64,000 nucleotides of DNA from Raphanus sativus (GCF_000801105.2 NC_079515.1:17011407-17075406), one strand, 5' to 3'. Positions 25,950 through 38,157 are shown, counted from the first letter of the stretch. The notes: generated by a model from the sequence alone, not told the origin. Numbers and translations: made by a program.

Positions 25950-26436
25950 TTTCTAATATATTTAATATTACCTCTTTCCCTTTCGATAAATCTATGTTTT
26001 AAAAATAAATTATTTTTTTAGAAAGTATATTATATATTTTCAATGAATTTTAAATGCTAAACTCTAAATTCCACAATCATTATGTTTATTAAAGTTACAT
26101 TAGTTAAAATGATAAAAATAAAAAATTATAAAAACAATATATTGATAAATAAAATCAAATATATGTGAAAATTGTAACTGTTACGTTTTATGTTTAACAA
26201 CACTAAATATATGTAGGTAGACGACAATAATTTATAATTTCCATTGTGAATATCATGATTTATCTGACACCCATGAAAACTCTATAAAATTAATGGTTGA
26301 AACTTTGACCCTCGAATACCATCCAATTATCGAGAGAAAAATTAAAAGAACCTTCTTACAGATCTATTGTACTTGAGAATCTAATAGTAATTTGTATCCT
26401 TCTTAATTAATATATAGCAAATCCTTATAGTATTAT
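25950..26436. repeat. Segmental duplication, copy 2 (empty sites)
   Basis: Diverged copy of 24111-24634 plus 25281-25290 and 25508-25521, running uninterrupted through the sites occupied by the Helitron and hAT MITE in copy 1. It includes one small deletion relative to copy 1 near 26385. Confidence 0.85.
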
Positions 26437-26899
26437 ATAAGATTAAATGCATTAGATTTCTTTTCAATCTTATATTTTCATAAATCATCAGATATTAAAC
26501 AAAATTCCATTCTCATAGATTAATTAGTGTTTTTGGTAAATTATATATTCATTTTGCCAATCTAACTATCTTAATTGTTTATATGTGTTCCTTAATTGAA
26601 AAAATGCTTTCATCTTTTATCTACTATCTTAATTGTTTATTTCTTTTTTTAAAAGTAGAAGTATTTAAAAACACACATGTCATAATTTGCATTATAATAC
26701 ATAAATTATACATATATGTGTGGTATCTTAATGTAATTAATATTGACATATCTAAAAGTTAATTAAGAATAAACTTTAAACACACACAAAATAACAGTAA
26801 TATAATTGTTATCAAAATTCAAAACTAATGTAATCTCTTCTAGAGATTTAGTTTCCTTCGAGGTTTAAAACATAAGACATATCAATGTATGTTTTCTAA
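26437..26899. other. AT-rich upstream region of the F-box gene
   Basis: No gene, repeat or terminus recognised. Two nearly identical 20-nt stretches around TATCTTAATTGTTTAT occur near 26568 and 26625. Confidence 0.5.
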
Positions 26900-26907
26900 T
26901 ATAAATA
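26900..26907 (+). promoter_or_regulatory. TATA box of the F-box gene
   Basis: TATAAATA, about 110 bp upstream of the ATG at 27018, compatible with a leader of about 80 nt containing CAACAACTGACC. Confidence 0.55.
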
Positions 26908-27017
26908 CTCACATGAGGTAAATAATGATCATCAGTTAACAAACAACAACTGACCCTACACTCCTTTCAGGACTGTAACAACAAAATCCAAAACGAAATC
27001 TCAACACTATTCACGGT

Positions 27018-28205
27018 ATGGAACTACCACATGGCTTAATTGAAGATATTCTCAAGAAATTACCGGTGAAATATCTGTTAAGATTCAAATCCGTGTCAAC
27101 GCAATGGAAATCTACAATTGAATCTGCATATTTTAAGAAAAAACAGTTGTTATATAGTCAACTACAAGATCCAGATATCCTTATCACCAATCGCCATGAA
27201 GATAAAGATAACAAACATGTAACAAGGATGTTCACGATAGGTTCGTCGGATTTGATCAAACTGCCTAATTTTTGCCCTGTACCTACACCAATTCCCAGGG
27301 AGAACAACAAACCATCGCTTTATTATACCTATTCCGTATGTGGGAGTTGTGACGGTATGATGTGCTATTACAATCACTACACTTGTATCTATCTATTCAA
27401 TCCTAATACTAGATGGTTTCGAAGTGTTCCTCAAGCGGGGCATCAAGAAGCTGCTCTCATGGTGATGAATCAAATAGGAACCTGGACGGTAGATAACGAT
27501 GGCATTTTATGCAGTCTAGGTTTTGGCAAAGACATGTTCACAGACAGATACAAATTGGTTTGGTTATATAATTCATTTGGGTCAAATCTAAGTAACGCTA
27601 CGGTTTGTGAAGTGTTTGATTTTAACACCAACACTTGGAGGTATGTGACTGCTTCTCCTGTCCGTATTTTTGATGAACAAACTCCTGTACACATAGATGG
27701 AACTCTTTACTGGTTCACTGATGATAATATCACAGAAACAAAAATAATATCTTTCGATATTCATACAGAAAAATTTCACATAACCGCAGAAACTCCATTT
27801 GTTAAAGTAGCTGATAAGCAAATCATCATGTGCACTCTGAATAACCGTCTATGCGTCGTGCAGAAAGAGTGGCCAAGACAAGAGATTTGGTCACTGAATA
27901 ATTCAGATATGACTTGGGATAAAATATATTCGCTAGATCTACAAACTGATTATGATTGGTTTACGGATCGTATGCCACCACCATGCACTTATTCGCCAGA
28001 AGACGTTCCATGTGCCATTCCTGTCACGGTTTTGAAGAACAAGAAGAAATCACTAGTGCTTTATTATCTTCGTGCTAAGAATCCGAATCTTTTAATTTAC
28101 GATCCTGAATCAAAATCTTATGATTTATGTTTCGTACGTGATTACAGAGTACATTATTGTGAGAGTTCATTTTCTTGTTTCCCAAGTTTGATGTCAATTG
28201 TGTAA
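27018..28205 (+). CDS. F-box protein with F-box-associated domain
   Basis: Single-exon gene of 395 residues. Residues 2-42 form the F-box (LPHGLIEDILKKLPVKYLLR, then FKSVSTQWKSTIESAYF), which should bind a Skp1/ASK adaptor in an SCF ubiquitin ligase. Residues from about 95 to 370 match the plant F-box-associated region in layout: SCDGMMCYY, LFNPNTRWFRSVP, GFGKDMFTDRYKLVWLY, CEVFDFNTNTWRYV, DGTLYWFTDD and IISFDIHTEKFH. That region selects the substrate, which is unknown. The length is typical and there are no interruptions. It belongs to a very large, fast-evolving crucifer family, so orthology cannot be fixed. The start follows a TATA box and begins exactly at the F-box. Confidence 0.93.
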   Translation: MELPHGLIEDILKKLPVKYLLRFKSVSTQWKSTIESAYFKKKQLLYSQLQDPDILITNRHEDKDNKHVTRMFTIGSSDLIKLPNFCPVPTPIPRENNKPSLYYTYSVCGSCDGMMCYYNHYTCIYLFNPNTRWFRSVPQAGHQEAALMVMNQIGTWTVDNDGILCSLGFGKDMFTDRYKLVWLYNSFGSNLSNATVCEVFDFNTNTWRYVTASPVRIFDEQTPVHIDGTLYWFTDDNITETKIISFDIHTEKFHITAETPFVKVADKQIIMCTLNNRLCVVQKEWPRQEIWSLNNSDMTWDKIYSLDLQTDYDWFTDRMPPPCTYSPEDVPCAIPVTVLKNKKKSLVLYYLRAKNPNLLIYDPESKSYDLCFVRDYRVHYCESSFSCFPSLMSIV

Positions 28206-28876
28206 AAACTAATTAGTTTTTGAGATATATTATAGTTTATTATCCCAGTTATTTAATCCTCCTATATATTAAATGAGAAGTCACTTTATTGACTTCTGTT
28301 GACGTGTCACTCATACATGCAGTCTGGAAAAAATCCTTACAATTTCATTGATCGATTATTTTATATTTTTATTTATTTTAATCAAATCTAAAAAAGAAAT
28401 CATTGAATCAATTAATGTTAGTTGACAAACTATTTACATAGTTTTATGCATAACCATTTATAGTATCAAATGGTATCAAATATGGAAATTTTATATAATA
28501 CTTCATCATTCTATTTTTTATTAATAATGTATTTATAAATTATATGAAGTATGTTGTTAAAAAGTTGTTAGTAAAACTAATATACTAGCTTTATTTTTCT
28601 ATTATGAACAGTCATAAAAACTTTATTTGTCTATATAAGTCATAATATACATATATAAAACATATAATTTTAATAAAATATTATAATAAATATCATATAA
28701 CGAGTTTATTAATAATTTAAAATAGTTTAAAATCATCTGTGATGATTAATATATATTTTTAAAAAACTTAAAGTCATTTATATTGATTCATTAGTAATGA
28801 ATTTTACCAGATATATAATAGTATGTGATTATATAAATATTTGGTAATCATTTTAAGGTTTTAAATCATCAATAAT
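28206..28876. other. 3' flank of F-box gene, with possible Helitron 5' end
   Basis: AT-rich. At 28257-28290, TCCTCCTATATATTAAATGA after A resembles a crucifer Helitron 5' end. No matching CTRR end with hairpin was recognised before the LINE at about 28.88 kb, so the element is left undefined. Confidence 0.35.
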
Positions 28877-29343
28877 GCTAGCCGTCTCTGCTTGGCGATG
28901 AAGAAGGCGATTTCTAGATCTGCCCAGCTCTAATGATGATCTCTTGATCTGATTCCAACGACGACATCCTCATTCTCACAAGGGAGACTACCAACACTCC
29001 TTGTGGCGGCTGAGATTCTATTTCGTCTCGAGCAGATCCATTGGTGGCGTTATACACAAGCAATCACTTTTGCTTTGGAGATATATGATCTTTGTCATAT
29101 ATCACAGAATCTCGTGTGCAGCAGTCTGGTTGGGTGATCTTCGTTGCCTTGATCGCTTCATTGCTCGCTTTGGATTGGACTTACTGGTTCGTAGCTGTTG
29201 ATCTTAGTCGACGTTACACACAGCTTTCACTCTGTTTTCACTCTGTTTCCTGCTGCAATACTCTGTTTTCATCTGGCTTTGACGACGCTTTATAACTCTC
29301 TCAACCATAGTGGTTCAGCTCATAAGGCTGACGTGAAGGGTAA

Positions 29344-31047
29344 AGGCATCTGGTATATGATGATGATGATGGACCGATTCAGTTAACAGACCAGAATGAA
29401 TCTCCTATTATTCACGACTACAGTCTATCGTTGATTGGCAAGATTTTAAACCCAAAGAAATAGACGGTTGAGAAACTGATCCAGACAATGCCGGGACAGT
29501 GGGGGATGTAGGATCGAATAACGGCTAATGATCTGGCGGAAGGGAAGTTTCTTTTAAACTTTTCCACTGAAGAGGACATCAAAACGGTCCTTAGGCAAGG
29601 ACCTTTTCACTACAATTTCTGTATGTTCGTTCTTGTGCGATGGGAGCCGGTGGTTCATGATGATTATCCGTGGATAATTCCTTTTTGGGTAGAGATTACT
29701 GGTATCCCGCTGCACTTATGGACCATTAGCAACTTACGAAAAATCAGAAGCAAGCTAGGTCATGTGGATACGGTTGATCTCTCTGCTGGCCGGCTATTGT
29801 GGGACATTGATACGAGGAAAGCTCTTGTTTTCTCTCGTAAAGTTGCATCACCGAAAGGGGAAGAGGTTACGATCAAGATGCATTATGAAAAGCTCTTTAA
29901 ACATTGCTCAACCTGTGGGATGTTGACACATGAAGTGGCATATTGCCCTCAGAAAGCTGGTGTCTTTGCACGAGTTCAAATTCCGAGTCTTGAGGAGTCT
30001 CGACAGTCTTCGCTGAGAGATCAGAAACCACTTGAGATGAAGCCATTTGCCAAGCCTTCACATGCTATTCTACCTTATGAGAAGAAGCAATACAATGACC
30101 ATATCAAGAATGAAAGGCGCGATAGAAAGGAGGGTGGTTTCATGAGCGATGCAAGGAGATCGCAGTATCCGAACGACAAGAGAGATGCTTACAACGATAT
30201 GAAATCTGGATATCAGGAGGCGCAAGGTTGGTATGGCGACAAGGGATCTGGAAGGGATGATCGTCATGTTAGGAAGATAGCTTCGCATACGTCGCGTTAT
30301 GGCGCACGATATGCTCCTTATCAGACCAAACAACACCAATGGAGGGCTAAGGAGCGTGTAGAACCTCAACACAAGGAACACAGAATCGAGCCTTATGCTC
30401 GTGATGTCCAACCTGCAACTAGTGAGAGATCATCAAATGTAAAGACATTGGTGGGTAGAAGACATGAGGACATTGGTAATGGTGGTTAGGAGAATGGTGG
30501 AAAGAAGATTGCAAGTAAGATCGTAACTCCGGTGCGTGGTGATCAGGACGCTAATGTTACCAAACAGTACATAGAGGTCGTTAAGCCAATCTCTTTCTCT
30601 CCTAAGGAGAAGGAGATGATAGACGAGGATCAAATGATAGGAGCTTTAACCGGTATGGAGATTATTGGTACTAGTACTAACGACAAGGAGATACATGACG
30701 ATGAGATGATGATGGTGGAACATGAGGACGACTTGCTAGGTGAGGATTTGATGGAGTTGGAGGAGCATGGTAAAAGTGTCACCGCACAAGTCAAGATAGC
30801 GAGCAAGGAGACCGGAAAGTCGAAAGTATCATCTCATAGGAGTGGAGGAAAGTCTCGAATCCCATTGGGTTTGAACAAGAAAGCTCAGTTTCTCCGGAGA
30901 GGATCTCCTAAGATTCATAAGTCCTCATCCAGAGAGATAATCCAACCGGGAAAACAGCACACGAGTGGTGTCAAGAGTTTGAAGAGCATAAATCGCAAAG
31001 GTGATGGTACGGAGGGGTCCACTAACACCTCCACAAATCATCAATGA
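29344..31047 (+). pseudogene. LINE ORF1 (DUF4283 / CCHC zinc knuckle), three stops
   Basis: Nucleic-acid-binding ORF1 of the LINE. One frame runs throughout but is broken by TAG at 29461-29463, 29509-29511 and 30487-30489. The first probably replaced a CAG codon. DUF4283 spans roughly 29380-29870, with LSLIGKILNPKK, GKFLLNFSTEEDIKTVLRQG and PWIIPFWVEITGIPLHLW. The zinc knuckle follows near 29905 as CSTCGMLTHEVAYC (C-x2-C-x4-H-x4-C, intact). The C-terminal half is charged and low-complexity. Around 29341 the upstream KGKGI-type peptide is one base out of frame, so a small indel is also likely there. Confidence 0.85.
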
Positions 31048-34000
31048 AGACAATCAGTTGGAACTGTCGAGGGATTGGGAACGACCTCACAGTTCGACGC
31101 CTTACGGAGATGTGTCAGAAGCATCGCCCAGGACTCGTGTTCCTATCTGAAACGAAGAATAAGAGGCTGTTGTTGCAAAACATTCAAGCCGATTTAGGAT
31201 TTGATCATTTGTTTACCGTTGAGCCACTTGGTCTCAGCGGAGGTTTAGCTCTTTTTCTGTGGATGAATTTCAAGTTAATGTTGTATTTTCAAATAACAGA
31301 ATGATTGACATTGAGACAGTCATTGATGTAATAAAAGTCTTTATGACGTTTGTTTATGGGGATCCTGTACTAGAACGAAGAGATCATGTTTGGAACATCT
31401 TACGCGTTTCTCAACAACAAGAAATGGACCTTGGTTTATGATAGGAGATTTCAATGAGATTACAGGTCATAATGAAAAAGAAGGAGGTAGACAACGTACT
31501 GATAGCTCTTTTCTACCTTTCAAGCAAATGCTAAGCGATTGTGGGATGCTAGAATTTCCATACACTGGAGATATGCTATCATGGGTTGGTAAGAGAGCAG
31601 GGAGAGTAACTGTTAAATGTCGTCTGGATAGAGCAGTAGGAAATTCTGACTGGCATGAAAAGTTCCCTCATTCGAAGACGAAGTACATGAGGTTATGGAG
31701 CTCGGATCATCGTCCGATACTTGCTGATATCCTCAAAAACCCATCCAGGAGATCGAGGAAATTTATGTTTGACAAAAGATGGTTGGACAATGAGGAAATG
31801 AGACAAGTTATTTTGGAGGGATGGAAATCACCTGATCTTCCTCCCAATGCCTCTATAATGAAACATATTTCCAGCTGTAGGAAAGCATTAAGCGAGTGGA
31901 GGAGACAAAATAATATAAACTCGGCAAAACTGGTGGAAGAGCTTAAAGAAAAAGTGGAAGGTCTATATGCAGATGACGATGCCACAACAGAGCAGATTGC
32001 AGCAGCTTTGAAGGAGCTTTCTGATGCTCTTAAGGCAGAAGAAATGTTCTGGAAAAAAAGAGTCGTGTATTTTGGCTAAGGGAAGGAGATCGCAATACGA
32101 AATTTTTCCATGCCTTAACGAAACAAAGGAGAGCAAGGAACAAGATCACTCAGCTTCTGGGTGAAAATGGAAATATTGTGGAAGATGAAGAAGGATTAGT
32201 AGCCATTGCTACTAGTTATTTTAGACAAATCTTTGAGTCTACTAATCCACAGGATATTGAAGAAGCTCTATCTGAAGTTCCTACGACAATAACAGAGCCA
32301 ATAAACGAAAGCCTTACAGCACCGGTAACGGAGTGGGAGATTAAACTAGCACTATTTGCTATGCATCCAGAAAAAGCACCGGGGCCAGATGGGATGACTG
32401 CACTGTTCTACCAGAAGTTCTGGGATATAGTAAAGGATGATTTAACTCTTATGGTTAATAAGTTCCTTACTGAAGGGATAATGCACGATGGACTGAATGA
32501 AACTAATATTTGTCTCATACCAAAGACAACAAAACCAAATGATATGGCTCAGTTTCGGCCTATTAGTTTGTGTAACGTAAGTTACAAGATTATCTCTAAG
32601 GTCCTATGCCAGAGACTTAAGAAAGTGCTGCCAGGATTGATATCGGAAACACAATCAGCTTTGGTTGCTGGAAGACAAATTTCTGATAATATTATGATTG
32701 CTCAAGAGATGTTCCATGCTCTCAGGACCAAGCCAAGCGGACGCAACAAGAGAATGACTATTAAAACAGATATGAGCAAAGCCTATGATAGGATATAATC
32801 GTCATTTATTGAAGCTGTGATGAGAAAGATGGGTTTCTCAGATTCATGGATAACATGGATAATGAGATGTATTACGTCAGTACAATACAAAGTCCTCATG
32901 AATGGGCAACCAAGAGGAAACATTATTCCAGGAAGAGGCCTACGCCAAGGAGATCTTTTGTCTCCTTTTATTTTTATTCTATGCACGGAAGCGCTCGTTA
33001 GCCTTCTCAATCATGCAGAGAACCAGGGAAAGATAACGGGGATGCACGTTACCCGCGCGTGTCCATCGGTATCCCACCTACTATTTGCTGATGATAGCCT
33101 TTTCTTCTGTAAGGCGGAGCCCCGTGAATGTGAAGAAGTAATGAAAGTAATCAGGATCTATGGTAAAGCATCAGAACAATGTATTAACTTTGATAAATCC
33201 TCTTTACTCTTTGGTAAGAAGACTAACGCAACCACAAGGCAAGAGATCAAAGATGTACTTGGAATTCAGAATGATGGAGGGATGGGGACTTACTTGGGTA
33301 TCCAGAAGATATCAGTGGTTCAAAATGCAAGCTCTTTGCCTTCCTAATAGACAAACTAATGCATAGAGTGAATGGCTGGACAGGTCGCTGGCTTTCGAAA
33401 GGAGGAAAGGAGGTGTTGATTAAGTCCCTTTTGCTTGCTCTTCCGACGTATGTAATGTCTATTTTCCTACTCCCATTGGAGATATGTGAAAACCTTGCCA
33501 GCGTTATTGCCCAATTTTGGTGGAGCTCAAATCCCCCAAAGAGAGGAATACACTGGTCGAAATGGGAAAAAGTTTGCCTACCGAGAGAAGAAGGAGGAAT
33601 TGGATTCCGGATGATTCATTAGTTCAATCTGGCATTACTGGCGAAACAATTATGGAGGCTAGCACAAAACCCGGATTCACTTGTCGCCCGTGTATTACGA
33701 GGAAGATATTACAGACTAAGCTCGCCTTTACGAGTAAATTCTGTAAACAGTCCTTCTTATGTTTGGACTAGTATTTCCGCTGTGAGGGAGCTTTTGTTGC
33801 TGGGGATAAGACAGAAAATTCACTCTGGTTATGAGGTTAAGATGTGGGAGGACCCATGGGTTCCATTGAATCCTGCTAGGCCAGCTATACCTATAGCGCC
33901 AGTTATGCATCCAAATATGAGAGTGAGTGATCTTATTAATCAGGAGTTGAAGGAATGAGATGTTAATCTACTGGAACAATATGTCAGCCCTGATGACATA

Positions 34001-35099
34001 CCTCTTATAAGGAGTTTAGCCATAAGCACAACTCATAGACCTGACAAATTTTGCTGGAACTTCACAAGACATGAACAATACACGGTCAATTTTGGATATT
34101 GGGTAGCTCAAAACTTTTTGAAGGATGTAGACGAAAAGCAAGTGGTTGAGCCAAGTATTACAAAGCTCCAAGCCTTTGCTTGGAAGATAAAGGCGCCGAA
34201 GAAAATTTGTCATCTTATATGGCAATTGTTAACTGGTCATGTGGCAATAACGAGAAATCTAGTAAGGCGAAATATGAGATGCGACAATTACTGCCCAAGA
34301 TGTGGTGAACCAGAGGAATCAGTAACACATGCCATTTTCGAATGCCTACACTCATCGACTCCGATGAATCCTGATGTTTTTCCAGCATCAAGCATCTATA
34401 CGAATATGAGCTACTTCTTCTGGGAAAAAAACGGTTCACTTGAACCAGCAAGACAGGGATCCTTATCCCTGGCTAATTTGGTATATTTGGAAGGCTCGAA
34501 ATGACAAACTCTTTAGGGGAATAGACAAAGATCCTCTGGAACTAGTTCAATATGCTGAGAGTGAATGTCAAGCTTGGTTTAATGCTAACGAGACGATACC
34601 ACCAGTAGTACAAGAGATTAACGGAGAGGAACCCCAAGTCATAAGCTTGGGCAATGTTTGCTTACTGGATGGATCATGGACTCCTCATGTGCAATTTAGT
34701 GGATGTGGATGGGTCTGGTTGGATAGTGGAGGAAATACGCAGCTCATGGGATCACAGAACTTCCCCAGAAGAGAATCAGCTCTGCACTCAGAAGTGGAAG
34801 CGTTGCGATGGGCGATGGAGAATATACTTCAGCACTCAACATGTCAGAATTTCGGAACGGATTGCAAAGAATTGATTGCTATGATCAAGGAACATCATGC
34901 TTGGCCAAGTTTTACTACGAAACTAGAGAGAATAAAAACATTGCTCATATGCTTCCCGGATTTCAAGATTTCTTATATTCCAAGAGCGCGTAATCAGATC
35001 TCAGACTTTTTAGCTAAGACAGTTAGATCCTTCCATAGAAAGTTACATTTTGTTGGTTGTTCTATTCCGGTCTGGTTACCCAGACCATCTCAAGTTTGA
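31044..35099 (+). pseudogene. LINE ORF2 (endonuclease, reverse transcriptase, RNase H), broken
   Basis: Starts MKTISWNCRGIGND, an apurinic-type endonuclease (GDFNEITGHNEKEGG near 31445; SSDHRPI near 31700). Then reverse transcriptase: HPEKAPGPDGMTALFYQKFW, FRPISLCNVSYKIISK, IKTDMSKAYDRI, GRGLRQGDLLSPF and the catalytic LLFADDSLFF near 33080. Then the zf-RVT region (CPRCGEPEESVTHAIFEC near 34295) and an RNase H domain (LLDGSWTPHVQFSGCGW to NQISDFLAK). Frame changes occur near 31260, 31385, 32055, 33310 and 34400; in-frame stops at 32796-32798, 33620-33622 and about 33956. Not functional. Confidence 0.9.
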
Positions 35100-35138
35100 G
35101 TAATAGAATAGCTATTTGCCGTCAAAAAAAAAAATAGA

Positions 35139-35447
35139 ATAGAATAGATGGTTGGGCTAGGAACATGTTTCTGAATATTTTTCTATCTACGTGGATGTGA
35201 GACTATAATGTTAGAATGAGTTTTAATGGTCTGTGTTGTTTAGGGCTGAGTTGAGGGATGCTTTTTGGAAGATTGAGCTCAGGAATGTAGAAGAATTAGA
35301 AGAGAGGTCATGAGGTTTTTATATTTACGTAAGTACTATAACGCAGTTGTCTTTCTTAGCGTGCTTCAATGATCTTTTGGTTAGTTTGATTGATGGTGGT
35401 TTGTAAAACAAGAAGACATCAAAGTTCGTTGGTGAGTATACGAGTTC
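35139..35447. other. Spacer between LINE copies
   Basis: Less AT-rich than usual. 35240-35400 can be read as a short peptide (FRAELRDAFWKIELRN...) that I do not recognise; it may be a decayed host fragment. Confidence 0.35.
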
Positions 35448-35543
35448 TTTTTTTTTTTTTTTTACGGCGAAAACTATTCTATTACTCAAACTTGAGGTGG
35501 TCTGGGTAACCAGACCGGAATAGAATAACTAACAAAAACTAAC
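35448..35543 (-). mobile_element. 5'-truncated LINE insertion, 96 bp
   Basis: A poly(T) run (35448-35462) is followed by the reverse complement of the last ~60 bp of the LINE at 28.9-35.1 kb (shared TATTCTATTACTCAAACTTG and CTGGGTAACCAGACCGG). It is flanked by a 19-bp duplication that differs at one base: TTGGTGAGTATACGAGTTC at 35429-35447 and TTGGTGAGTATACAAGTTC at 35544-35562. A clear target-primed reverse-transcription footprint. Confidence 0.93.
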
Positions 35544-35562
35544 TTGGTGAGTATACAAGTTC

Positions 35563-38157
35563 AAAGGGATGGGGAAAGGTATTATGACATGTGGTATCGA
35601 TAGTTAAATACACATCATTTTAAAATCTTTTTAGGGAAAATTATCAAAATAGAACAAAAATTCAGCATGGTTGTTCATATAGTATAAAACCATCATTTAG
35701 TTGTCCTTTTAGTATATTTTTTTTCATAATCCCAAAACTAACCCTTGATTAATCTAATTAAATATATTAAACTAATAGAATTAAAAGAATAATAATTAAA
35801 ACGTTTAAAAAGGGAAAAAAATAAAAGTTTTTATTTTTTTAAAAAAAATTTTTTGTAAAACTTAATAAAAATAAAAATAAAAATAATTTACAAATCTTTT
35901 TAATAAAAAACGTTAAATCAACCTAATATAAACAGTTTACAAAGTTTTATTTTTTATAAAAAGTTTAAAATGTATGTAAACTCTTTAGTTTTATCAAAAA
36001 ATTCAAAATTAAAAAAAACTAAAATGTATTTCTATAAAGTTTGTTTAAACTTTTTATTAAAAAGTTTTTGTAAAGTTTTATTTTTATTTTTATAAAGTTT
36101 ACAAAGTTTGTTAAAGGTTTTGTTAAACACATTAAACTAAAAGAATTTAAAAAATAATAATTAAAAACGTTTTAGAAAGGGAAAATAAGATAAAACTTTT
36201 ATTTTTAATAAAAATAAAATTTGTAAAAATAAAAATAATTTACAAATTTTTTAATAAAACGTTAAATAAACTTATTAAAAAAAATTTACAAAGTTTAATT
36301 TTTATAAGAAGTTTAAAACGTTTTTAATAAAATTAATTAAATAAAAGTTTTAAACTTTATAAAAATAAAAATAAAACTTTACAAAAAAATTAATAAAAAA
36401 TTTAAACTAACTTTATTAAAAACATTTTACAAAGTTTTATTTTTATAAAAAGTTTAAAATGTTTGTAACCTTTTTAATTTTTATCGAACTTTTTAATAAA
36501 AATAAAACTTTTAAAAATGTTTTTAATAAAAATAAAATTTGTAAACTTTATAAAACTAAAAATAAAACTTTACAAAAAATTGAACCTAATTTCAAAACAC
36601 CACATGTTGTATAGATATGTATCATATAGAACAAGAGTTTATGAAAAAAAAAAACAAAAGAAAAACTATGAAAAAACCATAGATTAATAAAGAAGACAAG
36701 GGAAAATCATTTTTTAAAAATTTTTGACAAGTAAATCGAAAATAACACGTTTTAGGAAGTTAGAATATTTTTAGGAGATTTTTAGAATATTTCCTTAACT
36801 GAAACTTTCATTAATTTTCGCAAAAATCAGGTAATCTTATCCTAGAAGGCGCCTTCTAAAAGTTTAGAAGATTGACAAAAATCCATAATATGCTTTCTAT
36901 TTTTAATAGACGTAAGAATACATTTTAGAAAACACATTCCGCGAAATTTAGAATACTTAATAAGAGTAGAAGATGCATCCAGACGAAAAGTAGATAGCTT
37001 TAGGATTAGTAGAATGCGCATTCTACTTATTTAGAAATTTAGTAAATAGTAGAATGCACGTTCTAAATTTAGTAGATGAACGTGTTTATTTTAGAAATCG
37101 TTTTCTACTATACCATTTTCCGTAGAAGGCACATTATACCTTTAGTAGAACGTATTTTCAAATTTTTATTTATCAACTTTTTTTGAAAGAAAAAAAATAT
37201 CAGTTTGTGTATATATGTATTTTATTAATTGTTTATATTTTTAATATTTTCTTATTTACAAAACTATTTATTTCATTAGTTTTCAGAAATACAAAGGGTA
37301 AAAAAGAGAAAAATTGGACAAAAAAATAATTTATACCAAAGAGACAACACCCTTATTTTTTTGTTCTCTATTGGCAATTTTCCCATCTTTTTACTATACC
37401 AAAAGAATAATATATACTTTAATTTATATATTTTAACTACTATTTAACAAAATACTTAAATCCACTTTAATAAAGGAATTTCTGAAAATTCTTATGATTA
37501 AGACCTACATAATTTGAATATTACGCCTATGATTAATAGAACAAAATAATAAATGTTTTATATTAAATATTAGTGTAGCAATAAAATATTTAATTTTATG
37601 TAAGAGACTAAACCCTTCTAAAAATTGTTTTCCAATTTTTTCACAAAAGTTATTAAAAATATGTTAAACATTTTTTTTATAAAACTACACTTCCATTTTT
37701 TTTTTCAAAATTTTAAAAATAATTTGGCATTTTATTCAAAGTATTCTCAAAAGCGTCTGCACAGATCTAAATGGACTAAGATAACTTTTACGAGTCCAAA
37801 TGAGAATCAAACCTAAACAAACTGAACTCAAACTTTTACCAGATTCTTAACATTGTTATTCAACCAAGTCCAAAAACTAAAAATAGTCAAACTAAAATTA
37901 AATCCAAATTCATAAATAACTAAACATTTTTTATATCTTTAGATCGAAACCGAAAACTAAACGACCATGCCTAAATATATTAGTGAACAAACAGGCGGGT
38001 TAATAAAGTATCAACAAAAAAATACCTCTGCGCATTAAAATCGCGTATCAAAAATCTAGTAGGATTTAAAAGTGGTAAAAGAAAAAGAAAAATAAAATTT
38101 TAATTGCAAATAAGTTATTCTTATTAGAAGCCGTAAAAGAAAAAGATATTTACCTAA
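35563..38157. other. AT-rich spacer with low-complexity and palindromic repeats
   Basis: 35800-36600 is built of repeated TTTACAAA, AAAATAAAACTTT and AAGTTTAAAA motifs. 36840-37170 is a cluster of short palindromes. No gene: a 63-residue frame at 37625-37816 is Phe/Asn/Lys-rich. CGTATCAAAAATCTAG ending at 38059 before T could be another Helitron 3' end, without a partner. Confidence 0.6.
36843..37160. repeat. Cluster of related palindromes (TAGAAnGCnnTTCTA type)
   Basis: TAGAAGGCGCCTTCTA (36843-36858) is a perfect 16-bp palindrome and AGTAGAATGCGCATTCTACT (37008-37027) a perfect 20-bp one. Related imperfect versions lie near 36964 (GTAGAAGATGCATCC), 37050 (TAGTAGAATGCACGTTCTA), 37098 and 37126 (GTAGAAGGCACATT). 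Confidence 0.7.

Larger units (their letters stand above)
28877..35138 (+). mobile_element. L1-type LINE, degenerate, near full length
   Basis: Non-LTR retrotransposon with a 5' leader (about 28.88-29.34 kb), ORF1 and ORF2 overlapping by ATGA, a short 3' UTR and an oligo(A) tail near 35124-35134. Both frames carry stops or frameshifts, so it is dead. I could not find a target-site duplication, and the left boundary is only approximate (the change from AT-rich to balanced sequence). Confidence 0.85.

Noticed and set aside
27162..27821. Minus-strand frames of 71-77 residues within the F-box gene
   Set aside because: Shadows of the intact 395-residue plus-strand gene.
35139..35160. TAGAATAGAATAG after the LINE oligo(A) as its target-site duplication
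   Set aside because: No matching string was found near the left boundary at 28.8-28.9 kb; it may be a slippage product of the element's own AATAGAATAG tail.
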